This document shows, piece after piece, positions 47,117-56,091 of a DNA stretch of 64,000 nt. Origin of the DNA: Thioclava marina (lineage in GTDB: Bacteria > Pseudomonadota > Alphaproteobacteria > Rhodobacterales > Rhodobacteraceae). The DNA lies in NCBI RefSeq assembly GCF_002020135.1, contig NZ_MPZS01000003.1:496001-560000 (forward strand), read 5' to 3'. Positions within the stretch are counted from its first letter, which is position 1. Each line of letters begins with the position of its first letter. The notes under the pieces were generated by a model. It searched no databases and was not told where the DNA came from. It saw nothing but the letters and a program-made list of their open reading frames with translations. Position numbers and translations under genes: made by a program.

Positions 47117-48011
47117 AAGGTGTTCCCTGGTAGATCTCGTTGATCCAGTTGCCGTAGAGCAGGTGGGCATGGCTCTTCCACCGGTTCGTGGGCACACGGC
47201 TCGGATCGTCGTCAGGGTAGTAATTCAGCGGCACGTTGATCGGCTTTCCCGCCGCCACGTCGCGTTCGTATTCTTCCTTCAGCGTGCCGCTGTCATATTC
47301 GAAATGGTTGAAGATATAGAGCGCGCGATGGGCGCGGTCTTCGACCAGACAGGGGCCGGTTTCGTCCGAATGCAGCAAGGTCACCATGCCCGCGGCTTCC
47401 AGCTCGTCGCGTTTCATCTCGGTCCAGCGGCTCACCGGGATCAGCAGATCGTCGGAGAAACCCCGCAGGTAGGGCGAGGCGGGCGCGCAATTGCGATGTC
47501 GGAAGCAACCGAAGGCCTTGTGATCGAGCATGTGTTTTTTCACGCCGTGGAAGTGATAGGCCATCGCCATGCCCCCCCAGCAGACGCCGAAAGTGGAGAA
47601 GACATGGCTTTGCGTCCACTCGAGGATCCGAGTGAGCTCTTCCCAGTAAGTCACTTCTTCGAAAGGCAAATGTTCGATCGGGGCGCCGGTGATGATGAGC
47701 CCGTCGAACTTTTCGCCCGTCGCCGCGACCTCCTCGAAGGGCCGGTAGAACTCTTCCATGTGCTCGGCCGCGGTGTTGCGCGTCTGGTGGTCGGTGATCC
47801 GGATCAGCTGGAAATCGATCTGGATCGGGGTCGCGCCGATGAGCCGGGCGAACTGGTTCTCGGTCTGGATCTTTTTCGGCATCAGGTTCAGCAACCCGAT
47901 GCGCAAGGGCCGGATTTCCTGACGCATCGCGCGTTCGGGCGTCATCACCATCACGCCTTCCCGCGACAGGATGTCGAAGGCGGGGAGGTTCTCAGGAAGC
48001 GTGATCGGCAT
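47091..48011 (-). CDS. metA: Homoserine O-acetyltransferase of the MetA family
   Basis: A 306-residue enzyme of methionine synthesis that acylates homoserine. The nucleophile Cys144 lies in [14 protein letters not shown], and the catalytic His is in [10 protein letters not shown]-flanked C-terminal blocks ([11 protein letters not shown]). In this family a Glu at the position following TGAP-hydrophobic selects acetyl-CoA, while Gly selects succinyl-CoA. Here [10 protein letters not shown] has Glu113, so acetyl transfer is predicted (metAA type) despite the common succinyltransferase label. The 52-bp leader shows no clear riboswitch. Confidence 0.9.
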   Translation of the reverse strand: MPITLPENLPAFDILSREGVMVMTPERAMRQEIRPLRIGLLNLMPKKIQTENQFARLIGATPIQIDFQLIRITDHQTRNTAAEHMEEFYRPFEEVAATGEKFDGLIITGAPIEHLPFEEVTYWEELTRILEWTQSHVFSTFGVCWGGMAMAYHFHGVKKHMLDHKAFGCFRHRNCAPASPYLRGFSDDLLIPVSRWTEMKRDELEAAGMVTLLHSDETGPCLVEDRAHRALYIFNHFEYDSGTLKEEYERDVAAGKPINVPLNYYPDDDPSRVPTNRWKSHAHLLYGNWINEIYQGTPYDLEEIGR

Positions 48012-48063
48012 TGTTTTCAGTCTCTTGCGGGTCGAAGTTCAAGTAAAGTCGTCGCGGCACGCC

Positions 48064-48918
48064 TCAGACGGGAAGCGTATCCGCGATCAGCGATGTAAAA
48101 TCTTTTCCGTTGCGGACAAGGTAAAGATCCTCGGCGCGGATCTTCACCCCCCAGTTTTCTGCCATCGCCGCATAGCGCGGCTGACGATGGGCGAGCGCCT
48201 GCGCATAGGTCCAGCGCACGAAGTCATCGGGATCGACCTTGTCCTCGGCGACGCCTTTCAGGTCACGATATTCGGTCCATTTCGCGGCGAGGAACTGCGG
48301 CTGATAATACATCGGCTTCGGCGCCCGGTCGAAACGTTTCACCAGCTCTTCGGTATGTGCGTCCGAGCCCTCGATCCAAACCATCAGCAAATTTTGCGAC
48401 AGCGCGGTGAGGATCGGGTCCTCGGGGTCTTCGGGATCGACCACCTCGCAGATCGAACCACCGGAATCGCACAGGAAATTGCCGATGCCGTAGATGTCCT
48501 CGGCGCGCTCGATGAAATGCTTCGTGTCGAGCAGCGCCGCCATCTCGGCCTCGCGATGCTGGGTCTGGCGGTGCAGATATTCGTCAAAGGGCAGGCCGCC
48601 CTTGGCCGGATCGCCGGGCTTGCCAAGATAGGTCGAGAGCGGCGCGAGGTTCTCGAAGGTGATGTTCGAGGCGATATAGACCGAGTCCGACAGCAGAAGT
48701 TCGGCGAGGAAGGGGTTCTTCATCGCCTCGCGCTTGAAGTTGTCAGCGATATACTCGCCCATGTAGCGCGTGCCGATGCGGTAATCGACGGAGTAGTGAA
48801 ACCACCCCTCGTCACGCAGCAGGTTCGCCGCCCAGGTCTTGCCCAGCCCCGACATGCCAAAGAGCGCGACGCGCTTCTTTTCGGCGCCCAGCCACTCTGC
48901 GCGATTGGAATAGATCAT
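48064..48918 (-). CDS. P-loop ATPase of unknown function
   Basis: A 284-residue cytoplasmic protein with Walker A FGMSGLGKTWAAN near the N-terminus and no other catalytic signature recognised. Acidic and aromatic blocks (YRIGTRYMGEYIADNF; GNFLCDSGGSICEVVDPEDP) look conserved in style. The in-frame ATG at 48930 lacks a binding site, whereas the ATG at 48918 has AGGAACCGG before it, so 48918 is chosen. It lies between eamA and metA in the same direction, with about 50 bp on each side. Confidence 0.78.
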   Translation of the reverse strand: MIYSNRAEWLGAEKKRVALFGMSGLGKTWAANLLRDEGWFHYSVDYRIGTRYMGEYIADNFKREAMKNPFLAELLLSDSVYIASNITFENLAPLSTYLGKPGDPAKGGLPFDEYLHRQTQHREAEMAALLDTKHFIERAEDIYGIGNFLCDSGGSICEVVDPEDPEDPILTALSQNLLMVWIEGSDAHTEELVKRFDRAPKPMYYQPQFLAAKWTEYRDLKGVAEDKVDPDDFVRWTYAQALAHRQPRYAAMAENWGVKIRAEDLYLVRNGKDFTSLIADTLPV

Positions 48919-48969
48919 CCGGTTCCTCATTGGTCTTTGGCCCCGGTTTAGCCTGCGCGCGCGGGCGCG

Positions 48970-49896
48970 TCACGGGGTTTTGGCGGGTGCGACGCGTTTG
49001 CTCGGGCGGCGATTGAGGATCATCAGCCCCAGCGCGAGCAGCAGAAAGCCCGCGCCCTCGGCCCATCCGAGGCGCTCGTCATAGACCGCCCAGCCCGCGA
49101 CGATGGCAACCGGCGGGATCAGCAGCGTCACGAGTGCCAGATTGGCCGCGCCCGCAAGCGCAAGGATGCGGTAATAGAGCAGGTAGGCCAGAGCGGAGCA
49201 GCCAAAGCCGAGCCAGAGCATCGCAAACCAGACCGAGGGCGCGTAGTCTAGGCTCGGCATGCCCTCGGTGATCAGAAGGATCGGCAGGGTCCAGATCGCT
49301 CCACCCGTGAGCATCCCGGCCGCAGCAACTTCGGGTCGTAACCCCTTGATCGCAAATCGCGCATAGGCGCCTGCGAACCCGTAGCTCAACGAGGCGCCAA
49401 GGATCGCAAGCTGACCTGCCGATGTGAGGTCAAAGCCTCGCAACGCATCCGGCCCGATTGCCACCACGACGCCAGCAAAGCCGATCGCGATGCCGGTCAT
49501 CTTGCGCGGGCTCAGCCGCTCGTCCGCAAAGACAAGGGCCGCGATCAGCGCGCCGAAGATGGCGGTGGAGGCGTTGAGGATCGAGGCGAGGCCGCTATCG
49601 ATATGTTTCTGCCCCCAGACGATCAGGGAAAAGGGAATGGCGTTGTTGAGAAGCCCCATGATCAGGAACCGCCCGAGATAGCGCGGATCGCGTGGGACCG
49701 GCAGGTTTCGCACCGCGACCCAGATCCAGAGCAAGACCGCGCCTCCCAAGACGCGCAGGAAGACCACGGTGGCCACGCCTGCGCCTTCGAGCGCGGCGCG
49801 GTTGCTCAGGAAGGACGAACCCCAGATCAGGGCGAGCCCACCAAGGAGCGCCCAGGCGAGCGGAGAGATCGAGAGGGGATCGGGCGTCTGTTTCAT
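48970..49896 (-). CDS. EamA/DMT-superfamily transporter
   Basis: A 308-residue inner-membrane protein with ten hydrophobic segments in two EamA repeats (LGGLALIWGSSFLSNRAAL; ILGASLSYGFAGAYARFAI). Such proteins export metabolites or amino acids. A Pro/Arg-rich cytoplasmic tail (NRRPSKRVAPAKTP) ends it. Substrate not predictable. Confidence 0.9.
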   Translation of the reverse strand: MKQTPDPLSISPLAWALLGGLALIWGSSFLSNRAALEGAGVATVVFLRVLGGAVLLWIWVAVRNLPVPRDPRYLGRFLIMGLLNNAIPFSLIVWGQKHIDSGLASILNASTAIFGALIAALVFADERLSPRKMTGIAIGFAGVVVAIGPDALRGFDLTSAGQLAILGASLSYGFAGAYARFAIKGLRPEVAAAGMLTGGAIWTLPILLITEGMPSLDYAPSVWFAMLWLGFGCSALAYLLYYRILALAGAANLALVTLLIPPVAIVAGWAVYDERLGWAEGAGFLLLALGLMILNRRPSKRVAPAKTP

Positions 49897-49956
49897 GCCC
49901 CGAGCGATAAGCCCGAGCCGCGTCCCGCGCCACCCGGATTTTGCTCATTGGTCAAG

Positions 49957-49985
49957 AAAAAGCCCCGCGCGAGGGCGGGGCTTTT
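49957..49985 (-). terminator. Terminator of the fadL-like gene
   Basis: AAAAGCCCCGC and GCGGGGCTTTTT on the minus strand form a GC-rich stem with T-run 26 bp after the stop at 50011. It is symmetrical enough to work in both directions. Confidence 0.88.
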
Positions 49986-50010
49986 CGGTTCGTTGTGGAT
50001 CGGACGCGGA

Positions 50011-51102
50011 TCAGAAGTTGATCCCGACGCGCACGCCAGCGCCCCAGCCCGAGTTGTCGGTGAAAACGCCGCCATACGGGACGTTGTCGATTGCGGTGTA
50101 ATAGTTGGTCTTCGCATCGCCGATATCGACATAGCGGATGCCACCGGTAACCTTGATATTGTCGGTTGCCTGATAGCTTGCAGCCAGCGAAACGGACTTG
50201 AAGCCATCGGTCGGACCGAGGTTGCCAGTACGCTCGCCGGTATGCTTTTCATAGCCGAACATGACGGCCCCGGACCATTGTTCGTTGAAGCGACGGCCGA
50301 CCCCGATGTTATAGGTGACCGTGTTGTCGCCATAATCGACAAGCGAGGCGCCGGTCTGGCTGTAATACCCTGCCGGCGTGATGTCGAACTGCGTCCAGTG
50401 AACCCAACGCACCGAGCCCATCAGAAGGGTATCCTTCGCGATGCCGGTCTGGAATTCGAGATTCACCGATTCCGGAATGGTCGTCGAGAACGGAAGGCTC
50501 GGGTTGCCCATCTCGGTCACGCGGAAGCTGTGCTTGATCTTCGAATTGTAGGTCAGCGCAACGCGCGCCGCGATTTCAGGCTTTTCCCAGGCCGCGCCGA
50601 TCACGTAGCCGAAGGCGGAGTCCGACGAGGTGTTCATCGTGTAACCGTTCGACAGCGTCACCTTGCCCTTGACGCTCTCGCTGCGGATGCCGCCATAGAC
50701 CGAGAAATTGTTCGGAAGCTTGTAGCGAAGCAAGCCCGTCACAGCCGACGAGTAGATGGCCGCTTTCGAACCCGCGAGCGGGTAGGGCGCGGTCGAAGGA
50801 TAGTTCACCTTCGCGCCGACCGGCTGGTCGACGACGATCGCCAGATCCCACTTGTCGCTGAGAGCTTGCTTGTAACCGAAGCTGAACGTCCCGTAGCCCG
50901 GAGCCATGTCGCCGGATTTCGCGGCCGGATTTGCCTCGAAGCTGCCCGAAACATTCGGATTGAACGCGCCGAAGTTCAGTTCGAGGTAGTTGCCTTTTTC
51001 AAACAGAATGCCGGCCGATTGGGTCGAGCGTTCGACCCCGCCTGCATGGGCGATGCCGGCGCTGAGCGCGAGCACGGCCGCAGAAGTCATAACACGTTTC
51101 AT
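50011..51102 (-). CDS. FadL/OmpP1-family outer membrane transporter
   Basis: A 363-residue outer membrane beta-barrel for uptake of fatty acids or other hydrophobic compounds. A signal peptide (1-20, ending GIAHA) precedes the FadL N-terminal pattern (GVERSTQSAGILFEKGNYLE). The barrel strands end in GAGVRVGINF with terminal Phe. GAGGAACAAT precedes the ATG. It stands as a single transcription unit with its own terminator. Confidence 0.92.
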   Translation of the reverse strand: MKRVMTSAAVLALSAGIAHAGGVERSTQSAGILFEKGNYLELNFGAFNPNVSGSFEANPAAKSGDMAPGYGTFSFGYKQALSDKWDLAIVVDQPVGAKVNYPSTAPYPLAGSKAAIYSSAVTGLLRYKLPNNFSVYGGIRSESVKGKVTLSNGYTMNTSSDSAFGYVIGAAWEKPEIAARVALTYNSKIKHSFRVTEMGNPSLPFSTTIPESVNLEFQTGIAKDTLLMGSVRWVHWTQFDITPAGYYSQTGASLVDYGDNTVTYNIGVGRRFNEQWSGAVMFGYEKHTGERTGNLGPTDGFKSVSLAASYQATDNIKVTGGIRYVDIGDAKTNYYTAIDNVPYGGVFTDNSGWGAGVRVGINF

Positions 51103-51278
51103 ATTGTTCCTCTTCCCTAACGTGTTGTCCTGGTTCCCTGAGCCGACGCTATCATCCGAGGGATGTGAATCAATCAGGCTTCTAGTTTGACGTGGCGTAT
51201 GGGCGGGTTGACGCTACGGAGCCTGTGTCCATCGCGCCACGTTTTTTGACGCTTACGTCAACTTTCGAACCAGGGAGT

Positions 51279-51452
51279 TCAGAAAAGCCCCGAATAAAGC
51301 GTGATTGCGAGCAATCCCAACCACAGTGCGGAACCGATGAGGGCGACACCCGCAGGCACCCATGGGGTGAGGCGCGGGGCTTTGAGGTTGGGGAACTCGT
51401 CTGCGCGTTGCTCCGGAAGGCGAGGGCGTCGGCCGGGTTCGTCTGAGCGCAT
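51279..51452 (-). CDS. Small single-pass membrane protein
   Basis: A 57-residue protein, MRSDEPGRRPRLPEQRADEF and on, with a Pro/Arg-rich cytoplasmic part and one membrane helix at the C-terminus (GVALIGSALWLGLLAITLYS). The ATG at 51452 has AAAGGCGA upstream; the longer frame to 51554 lacks a site. It is divergent from the acyltransferase gene 70 bp away. No family is recognised; similar short tail-anchored proteins are common in Rhodobacterales. Confidence 0.6.
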   Translation of the reverse strand: MRSDEPGRRPRLPEQRADEFPNLKAPRLTPWVPAGVALIGSALWLGLLAITLYSGLF

Positions 51453-51522
51453 GGTTCGCCTTTCGGTTGAATGTCGCGCTCCAGTTAAGCCCATCTTAGT
51501 GAAGCCCGCGTTAACAAAAGAC

Positions 51523-52416
51523 ATGGATCGGTTTGCGTGGCAGGTTTGCGCCAAGAGCGCTCGGGACTGGGAAACGGCGCTCGAGGCGCTGGAGCCTGTC
51601 CGTGCGCCGGCGTTCCAGCAAGGCGCGGTCTACGGCGCGATCGCCGAGGCAGCAGGCCGCCGTGTTGCGCGGCTGGAATTGCGGAGCTCCGGCAGGCAGA
51701 TCGGGCTTGTGCAGATGATCGGGCGGGCAGGGCTCTGGCTGATCTCGCGGGGGCCGGTCTTTGCGCCCGATCTCACGGCGGTGCAACAGCGGGCGGCCTT
51801 GCGCGCGTTGGCGCAACGCGTGGGCGTGGTCCTTGCAACGCCCGAGCTGCCGGTCGCGGGGGCGGGGCTGATCCCGCTCGTCACGTCGCGCCATCAGGCG
51901 ATCTGGGATCTTTCGCTTGGTCCCGAGGCGCTACGCGCAGGGATCACGGGGAAATGGCGCAACAGGCTTTCGGCGGCGGAGCGGGCGGGCCTCGTGCTGT
52001 GCCGCGAGACCGACCTTGCCGGGGTGCTGGAACAAGACAGGGCTCAGCAGCGCGCGCGGGGATATCGCGCTTTGCCACCTGGCTTTACCCGGAACTGGTC
52101 GCGGATCGCGCCGGAGGATCTAATGGCGCTGCGTGTCGAGACCCCGGGCGGGCAGCGGATCGCGGCGGGGATCTTCCTGATCCACGGAACGGGGGCGAGC
52201 TATCACATCGGCTGGAGCGCGGATACCGGTCGCGCGGGCAGCGCGCATAACCTGATGCTCTGGCAGGCGGCGTTGCAATTGCGGGCGCGCGGGGCGCGCC
52301 AGCTCGATCTCGGCGCCGTCGATGGTGAGGAAGGCACGGGGCGGATGCGGTTCAAGCTTGGCACCGGGGCGCGGGCCGAGCGGCTCGGGCAAACCTGTTG
52401 GGTATTGCCGGGTTAA
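51523..52416 (+). CDS. GNAT/FemAB-like acyltransferase
   Basis: A 297-residue protein with the Acetyltransf_6 (FemAB-like GNAT) layout: GKWRNRLSAAERAGL, then RIAAGIFLIHGTGASYHIGW and a C-terminal block ARQLDLGAVDGEEGTGRMRFK. Such enzymes transfer acyl or aminoacyl groups, sometimes in envelope or polysaccharide modification. The frame opens at 51301, but the ATG at 51523 (MDRFAWQV) lies just outside the divergent small gene and is preferred. Substrate unknown. Confidence 0.8.
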   Translation: MDRFAWQVCAKSARDWETALEALEPVRAPAFQQGAVYGAIAEAAGRRVARLELRSSGRQIGLVQMIGRAGLWLISRGPVFAPDLTAVQQRAALRALAQRVGVVLATPELPVAGAGLIPLVTSRHQAIWDLSLGPEALRAGITGKWRNRLSAAERAGLVLCRETDLAGVLEQDRAQQRARGYRALPPGFTRNWSRIAPEDLMALRVETPGGQRIAAGIFLIHGTGASYHIGWSADTGRAGSAHNLMLWQAALQLRARGARQLDLGAVDGEEGTGRMRFKLGTGARAERLGQTCWVLPG

Positions 52417-52491
52417 GTCCTGCCCGAAATGCACGAAGGCGAGGCCGGGGCCTCGCCTTCGCGAAAAGTGATCAAATCGAACGGTGTGGCT

Positions 52492-53247
52492 TCATTCGGC
52501 CTTGCGCTCTTCGGCCACCATCTGCGCCATTGCCGCTTCGGGCGCATAGCCGCGCAGCAGCTGGCCACCGATCACGAAGGCGGGCGTGCCCGAGATCGCC
52601 ATGCGTTGCGCGAGCTGGTAGTTCTGGCGCAGCACATCGGTCACGGCTTCGTCGTTCATCGCCTTGACGATCGCGTCGGCATCGAGCCCCTGATCCTTCG
52701 CAAGCGCGGTGAGGCTTTCGATGGTGAGGCTGCCGCGCATCGTCATCAGCGCATCATGCACTTTCTCGTAAGCGTCGTTCCCGGCGATTTGCTGGACCGC
52801 CACGGCAAAGCGCGCGCCAAGCTCGGATTCCTGACCGAGGATCGGGAACTCCTTCACGATGAAGCGGATATTGCCGTCGTTTTTCAGAAGGTCGCTGACC
52901 TCTGCATAGGCTTTCTTGCAGTAGGTGCATTTGTAATCCATGAACTCGACGATGGTCACGTCGCCCTCGGGATTGCCGCCGACCCAGCTGTAGCCGTCTT
53001 CGAAGATATCCTTCGCATTGGCCTTCACGAGCTGCGCGTCATTCTCGACCTGCTGGGCCTGCTGCTTGGCTTCCAGCTCGTTGATCGCCTCGACGAGAAC
53101 TTCGGGGTTCTTCATAAGGTAGTCGCGCACGGCCTCGCCGAAAGCGGATTTCTGCGCGTCGCTCATTTTCGAGAAATCGAAATCCTGCGCGGGGGCGGCA
53201 GAGGCGAGGGCTGCGAAGGCGGTCGCGGCCAGAAGCGTGCGGAGCAT
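52492..53247 (-). CDS. DsbA-family periplasmic thiol-disulfide oxidoreductase
   Basis: A 251-residue exported thioredoxin-fold protein. The signal peptide is about 1-20 (ending AAPA). A helical N-terminal extension (DYLMKNPEVLVEAINEL) precedes the redox motif Cys107-Thr-Tyr-Cys110 in FMDYKCTYCKKAY. The cis-Pro loop is ISGTPAFVIGG. This is the Com1/DsbD-gamma-like form common in alphaproteobacteria. The frame runs upstream to 53349, but the ATG at 53247 begins the signal peptide. Confidence 0.92.
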   Translation of the reverse strand: MLRTLLAATAFAALASAAPAQDFDFSKMSDAQKSAFGEAVRDYLMKNPEVLVEAINELEAKQQAQQVENDAQLVKANAKDIFEDGYSWVGGNPEGDVTIVEFMDYKCTYCKKAYAEVSDLLKNDGNIRFIVKEFPILGQESELGARFAVAVQQIAGNDAYEKVHDALMTMRGSLTIESLTALAKDQGLDADAIVKAMNDEAVTDVLRQNYQLAQRMAISGTPAFVIGGQLLRGYAPEAAMAQMVAEERKAE

Positions 53248-53413
53248 GAGGCGTTTCCTTTGATCGGGGCAATTTCGCTTGCGTGCAAACTGGCGTTTCG
53301 GCGGCCAAGGTTCAAGGGCTTGTGAGAGCGGCACCGCGTCGCGTCGCATTGACGGGGCGGGGCGTGTGCCCTAACCCCCGAGGCGAAACGGTCACGAATT
53401 CGGGAGTTTGGTC

Positions 53414-54559
53414 ATGCGGCAGTCGAAACGCGGACAGGTGGAACCCTTCATCGCGATGGATGTGCTGCGCATGGCGGCCGAGGCCGAGGCCGCGGGGCGC
53501 GATATCGTGCATATGGAAGTGGGCCAGCCCTCGACCTCCGCGCCGAAAGCCGCAAAGCGTCGCCTGGCCGAAGCGCTCGAACATCAGCCGATGGGCTACA
53601 CGGTGGCGCTTGGTCTGCCCTACCTGCGCGAGGGCATCGCGCGGCTCTACAAGCGTTGGTACAATGTCGATCTCGATCCGGCGCGCGTGGTGATCACCTC
53701 GGGCTCGTCGGGCGCGTTCCAGCTGGCGTTCACGGCGCTGTTCGATGCGGGCGACAAGGTAGGGCTGGGTGAGCCGGGCTATCCGAGCTACCGCCAGATC
53801 CTCAAGGCCCTCTCGATCGAGCCCGTCGGCATCCCGACCGAGGCGCAGAACCGCTATCAGCCCACGCCGGAAGAAATCCCCGACGATCTGCAAGGTCTGA
53901 TCGTCGCCTCGCCCGGCAACCCTTCGGGGACGATGCTGGGCAAGCCCGAACTGGAAGCGCTGATCGAGCATTGCGCCGCGCGCGACATCGCCTTCATTTC
54001 GGACGAGATCTATCACGGGCTGCAATATGACGCCCGCGCGGTCTCGGCGCTGGAGATCACCGACGATGTCTTCGTGATAAACTCCTTCTCCAAGTATTTC
54101 TCGATGACTGGATGGCGCGTGGGCTGGATGGTCGTGCCCGAAAGCCACCTGCGCACCGTCGAACGCCTTGCCCAGCACATGTTCATCTGCGCTCCCCATG
54201 CGAGCCAGGTGGCAGCCCTGGGCGCGCTGGAAAGCATTGAGGAGATGGAAGGCCATGTCTCGCGCTATGCCGAGAGCCGTGCGCTGTTGCTCGAAGAGTT
54301 GCCGAAGATGGGCTTCACCCGGATCGCACCGCCCGACGGTGCGTTCTATCTTTACGCCGATGTCTCCGAGCTGACCGAGGACAGCGCGGCATTTGCCGGC
54401 GAGATCCTCGAAAGCGTCGGCGTGGCCGTCACCCCGGGGATGGATTTCGACCCTCATCGCGGCAAGCAGACGATCCGGATCTCCTACGCGCAAAGCCCCG
54501 AACGGGTCGCGGAAGGCGTCCGCCGGTTGCGGGAGTTCATGGCGAAGCGGAACGGGTGA
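53414..54559 (+). CDS. PLP-dependent class I/II aminotransferase
   Basis: A 381-residue cytoplasmic aminotransferase. The cofactor Lys lies near residue 226 in NSFSKYFSMTGWRVGW. The phosphate-binding GSSGAFQL, substrate-binding SPGNPSGTM and SDEIYHGL (PLP-ring Asp and Tyr) blocks and the C-terminal Arg (RISYAQSPER) are present. GGGAG sits 9 bp before the ATG at 53414; a TTG two codons earlier is less likely. Amino acid specificity cannot be read from sequence. Confidence 0.92.
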   Translation: MRQSKRGQVEPFIAMDVLRMAAEAEAAGRDIVHMEVGQPSTSAPKAAKRRLAEALEHQPMGYTVALGLPYLREGIARLYKRWYNVDLDPARVVITSGSSGAFQLAFTALFDAGDKVGLGEPGYPSYRQILKALSIEPVGIPTEAQNRYQPTPEEIPDDLQGLIVASPGNPSGTMLGKPELEALIEHCAARDIAFISDEIYHGLQYDARAVSALEITDDVFVINSFSKYFSMTGWRVGWMVVPESHLRTVERLAQHMFICAPHASQVAALGALESIEEMEGHVSRYAESRALLLEELPKMGFTRIAPPDGAFYLYADVSELTEDSAAFAGEILESVGVAVTPGMDFDPHRGKQTIRISYAQSPERVAEGVRRLREFMAKRNG

Positions 54560-54703
54560 GCCGGGCGAAAGTGGCCTTCCAGTGGAAGGACGCTTCGGCG
54601 AACGCGCGAGGCTGGCCCGGGCGGGTCGTCCGGACAAGCTGCGCGCCACGTCGCTTTCCAGCCGCACCGCCAGCCGCTATAGTGCCCGAAAAACGAGGCA
54701 TGA

Positions 54704-55918
54704 ATGGTCGGGCGGTTCCTTCTTCTTCTCGCGACGCTTCTCGCGTTGACGCTGCCGGCGCGCGCGCAGGATTTCTCTGCGCTTGCGCGTTACGAGCCAG
54801 AGCGTAGCGCGATTACCCAGCAGGGCGGACAGACCGAAATCACGCTCGGGATCAGTCAGCCTGTCATCTACCGGGTCTTTCTTCTGGCTGCGCCTTACCG
54901 GCTCGTCGTGGATTTCCGCGAGGTGAATTTCGGCACCAGCACGCCGCAGGAGCTTCTGGGCGGCGCCGACGCGATCACCAATCTGCGCTGGGGCGCGTTT
55001 CGTCCGGGCTGGTCGCGCATGGTGGCCGAGCTCGACGGTCCTGTGCGGCTCGTGAGTTCCGAGGAGCGCACCGAGGGCGAGACCGAGATTCGCATCAAGC
55101 TCGAGCCTGTGCCGGTCGAGAAATTCACCCCGCGCAAGGGCGCCGCCGACAGCGCGCTGTGGGATCTGCCACAGCCCGCGCAGGTGTCGAACGCGCATCG
55201 CCGTCAGGATGGCGCGCGCCCGCTGGTGGTGGTGCTCGACCCTGGACATGGCGGGATCGACCCGGGCGCCGAGGATGGCGGCACGCGCGAGGCTGATATC
55301 GTTCTGGGCTTTGCCCGGCAGCTGCGCGACCAGCTGCGCCGGGCCGGGATGACGGTTGTGATGACGCGCGATCAGGATGTCTTCGTGCCGCTCGAGACGC
55401 GGGTGACGGTCGCACGGGCGGCCGGGGCGGATCTGTTCGTCTCCCTGCATGCGGATTCGATCGCGGAGGGGCAGGCGAGCGGTTCGAGTATCTATCGGCT
55501 CTCCGATCATGCCGAGGATGACGCGACCCGCAAGCTTGTGGCGCGCCATGACCGCGATGACATCCTCGCTGGTGTCGATCTGGACGGGCAGGGCGATCAG
55601 GTGGCCCATGTCCTCGTCGATCTTGCGCGGCGCGAGACGCAACCGCGCTCGCTGCGGCTTTCGCAGGTGCTCGCGGGCGCAATCAAGGGCGCGGGGCTGC
55701 ATATGCACAAGCATCCCGTGCAGGGCGCGGATTTCTCGGTGCTCAAATCCCCGGACATTCCCTCGGTTCTGATCGAACTTGGGTTCTTGTCCTCGCCCGC
55801 CGATCGCAAGCGTCTCCAGGATCCCGACTGGCGCGCCCGCATGGCCGCGGCGATCACCCGCGGTATCGAGAGCTGGGCGCAATCGGACGCCGCGGAAGCG
55901 AAACTCCTGCGCCAGTAA
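54704..55918 (+). CDS. N-acetylmuramoyl-L-alanine amidase with AMIN domain (AmiC-like)
   Basis: A 404-residue periplasmic cell-wall amidase that cuts septal peptidoglycan. The signal peptide is 1-21 (ending PARA). The AMIN targeting domain is at about 35-130, then an Amidase_3 domain with zinc ligands His in VLDPGHGGIDPG, Glu in TREADIVLGF and His in VSLHADSI, and the catalytic Glu in LIELGFLSS. It is directly upstream of mrcA in the same direction, though mrcA has its own promoter. Confidence 0.94.
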   Translation: MVGRFLLLLATLLALTLPARAQDFSALARYEPERSAITQQGGQTEITLGISQPVIYRVFLLAAPYRLVVDFREVNFGTSTPQELLGGADAITNLRWGAFRPGWSRMVAELDGPVRLVSSEERTEGETEIRIKLEPVPVEKFTPRKGAADSALWDLPQPAQVSNAHRRQDGARPLVVVLDPGHGGIDPGAEDGGTREADIVLGFARQLRDQLRRAGMTVVMTRDQDVFVPLETRVTVARAAGADLFVSLHADSIAEGQASGSSIYRLSDHAEDDATRKLVARHDRDDILAGVDLDGQGDQVAHVLVDLARRETQPRSLRLSQVLAGAIKGAGLHMHKHPVQGADFSVLKSPDIPSVLIELGFLSSPADRKRLQDPDWRARMAAAITRGIESWAQSDAAEAKLLRQ

Positions 55919-56013
55919 TCACCCGCGAAAACGGGGTTTACGGGCGGCCATCCGCTCATCGAGCGGGAAAGTGATCGCTTGAACCCTTCTCGCAAGCGGG
56001 AGCGCACATTACT

Positions 56014-56042
56014 TTGACCGTCACGAATGCGCGATGTATAGG
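56014..56042 (+). promoter_or_regulatory. Sigma-70-type promoter of mrcA
   Basis: TTGACC and TATAGG are separated by exactly 17 bp, ending 49 bp before the GTG start at 56092. This excludes the earlier in-frame start at 56014 as the translation start from this promoter. Confidence 0.75.
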
Positions 56043-56091
56043 CAGGCGCGACGGGGCGGACCTGCGCGCCTCGAGACAAAAGGTGGCATCA

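Noticed and set aside
48012-48063. Possible SAM-responsive riboswitch upstream of metA
   Set aside because: The 52-bp leader is short and I could not fit a SAM-II or SAM/SAH pseudoknot; a covariance search would settle it.
51301-51522. N-terminal extension of the GNAT-like acyltransferase
   Set aside because: It would be antisense to the small membrane protein and is Arg/Gly-rich without a start signal.
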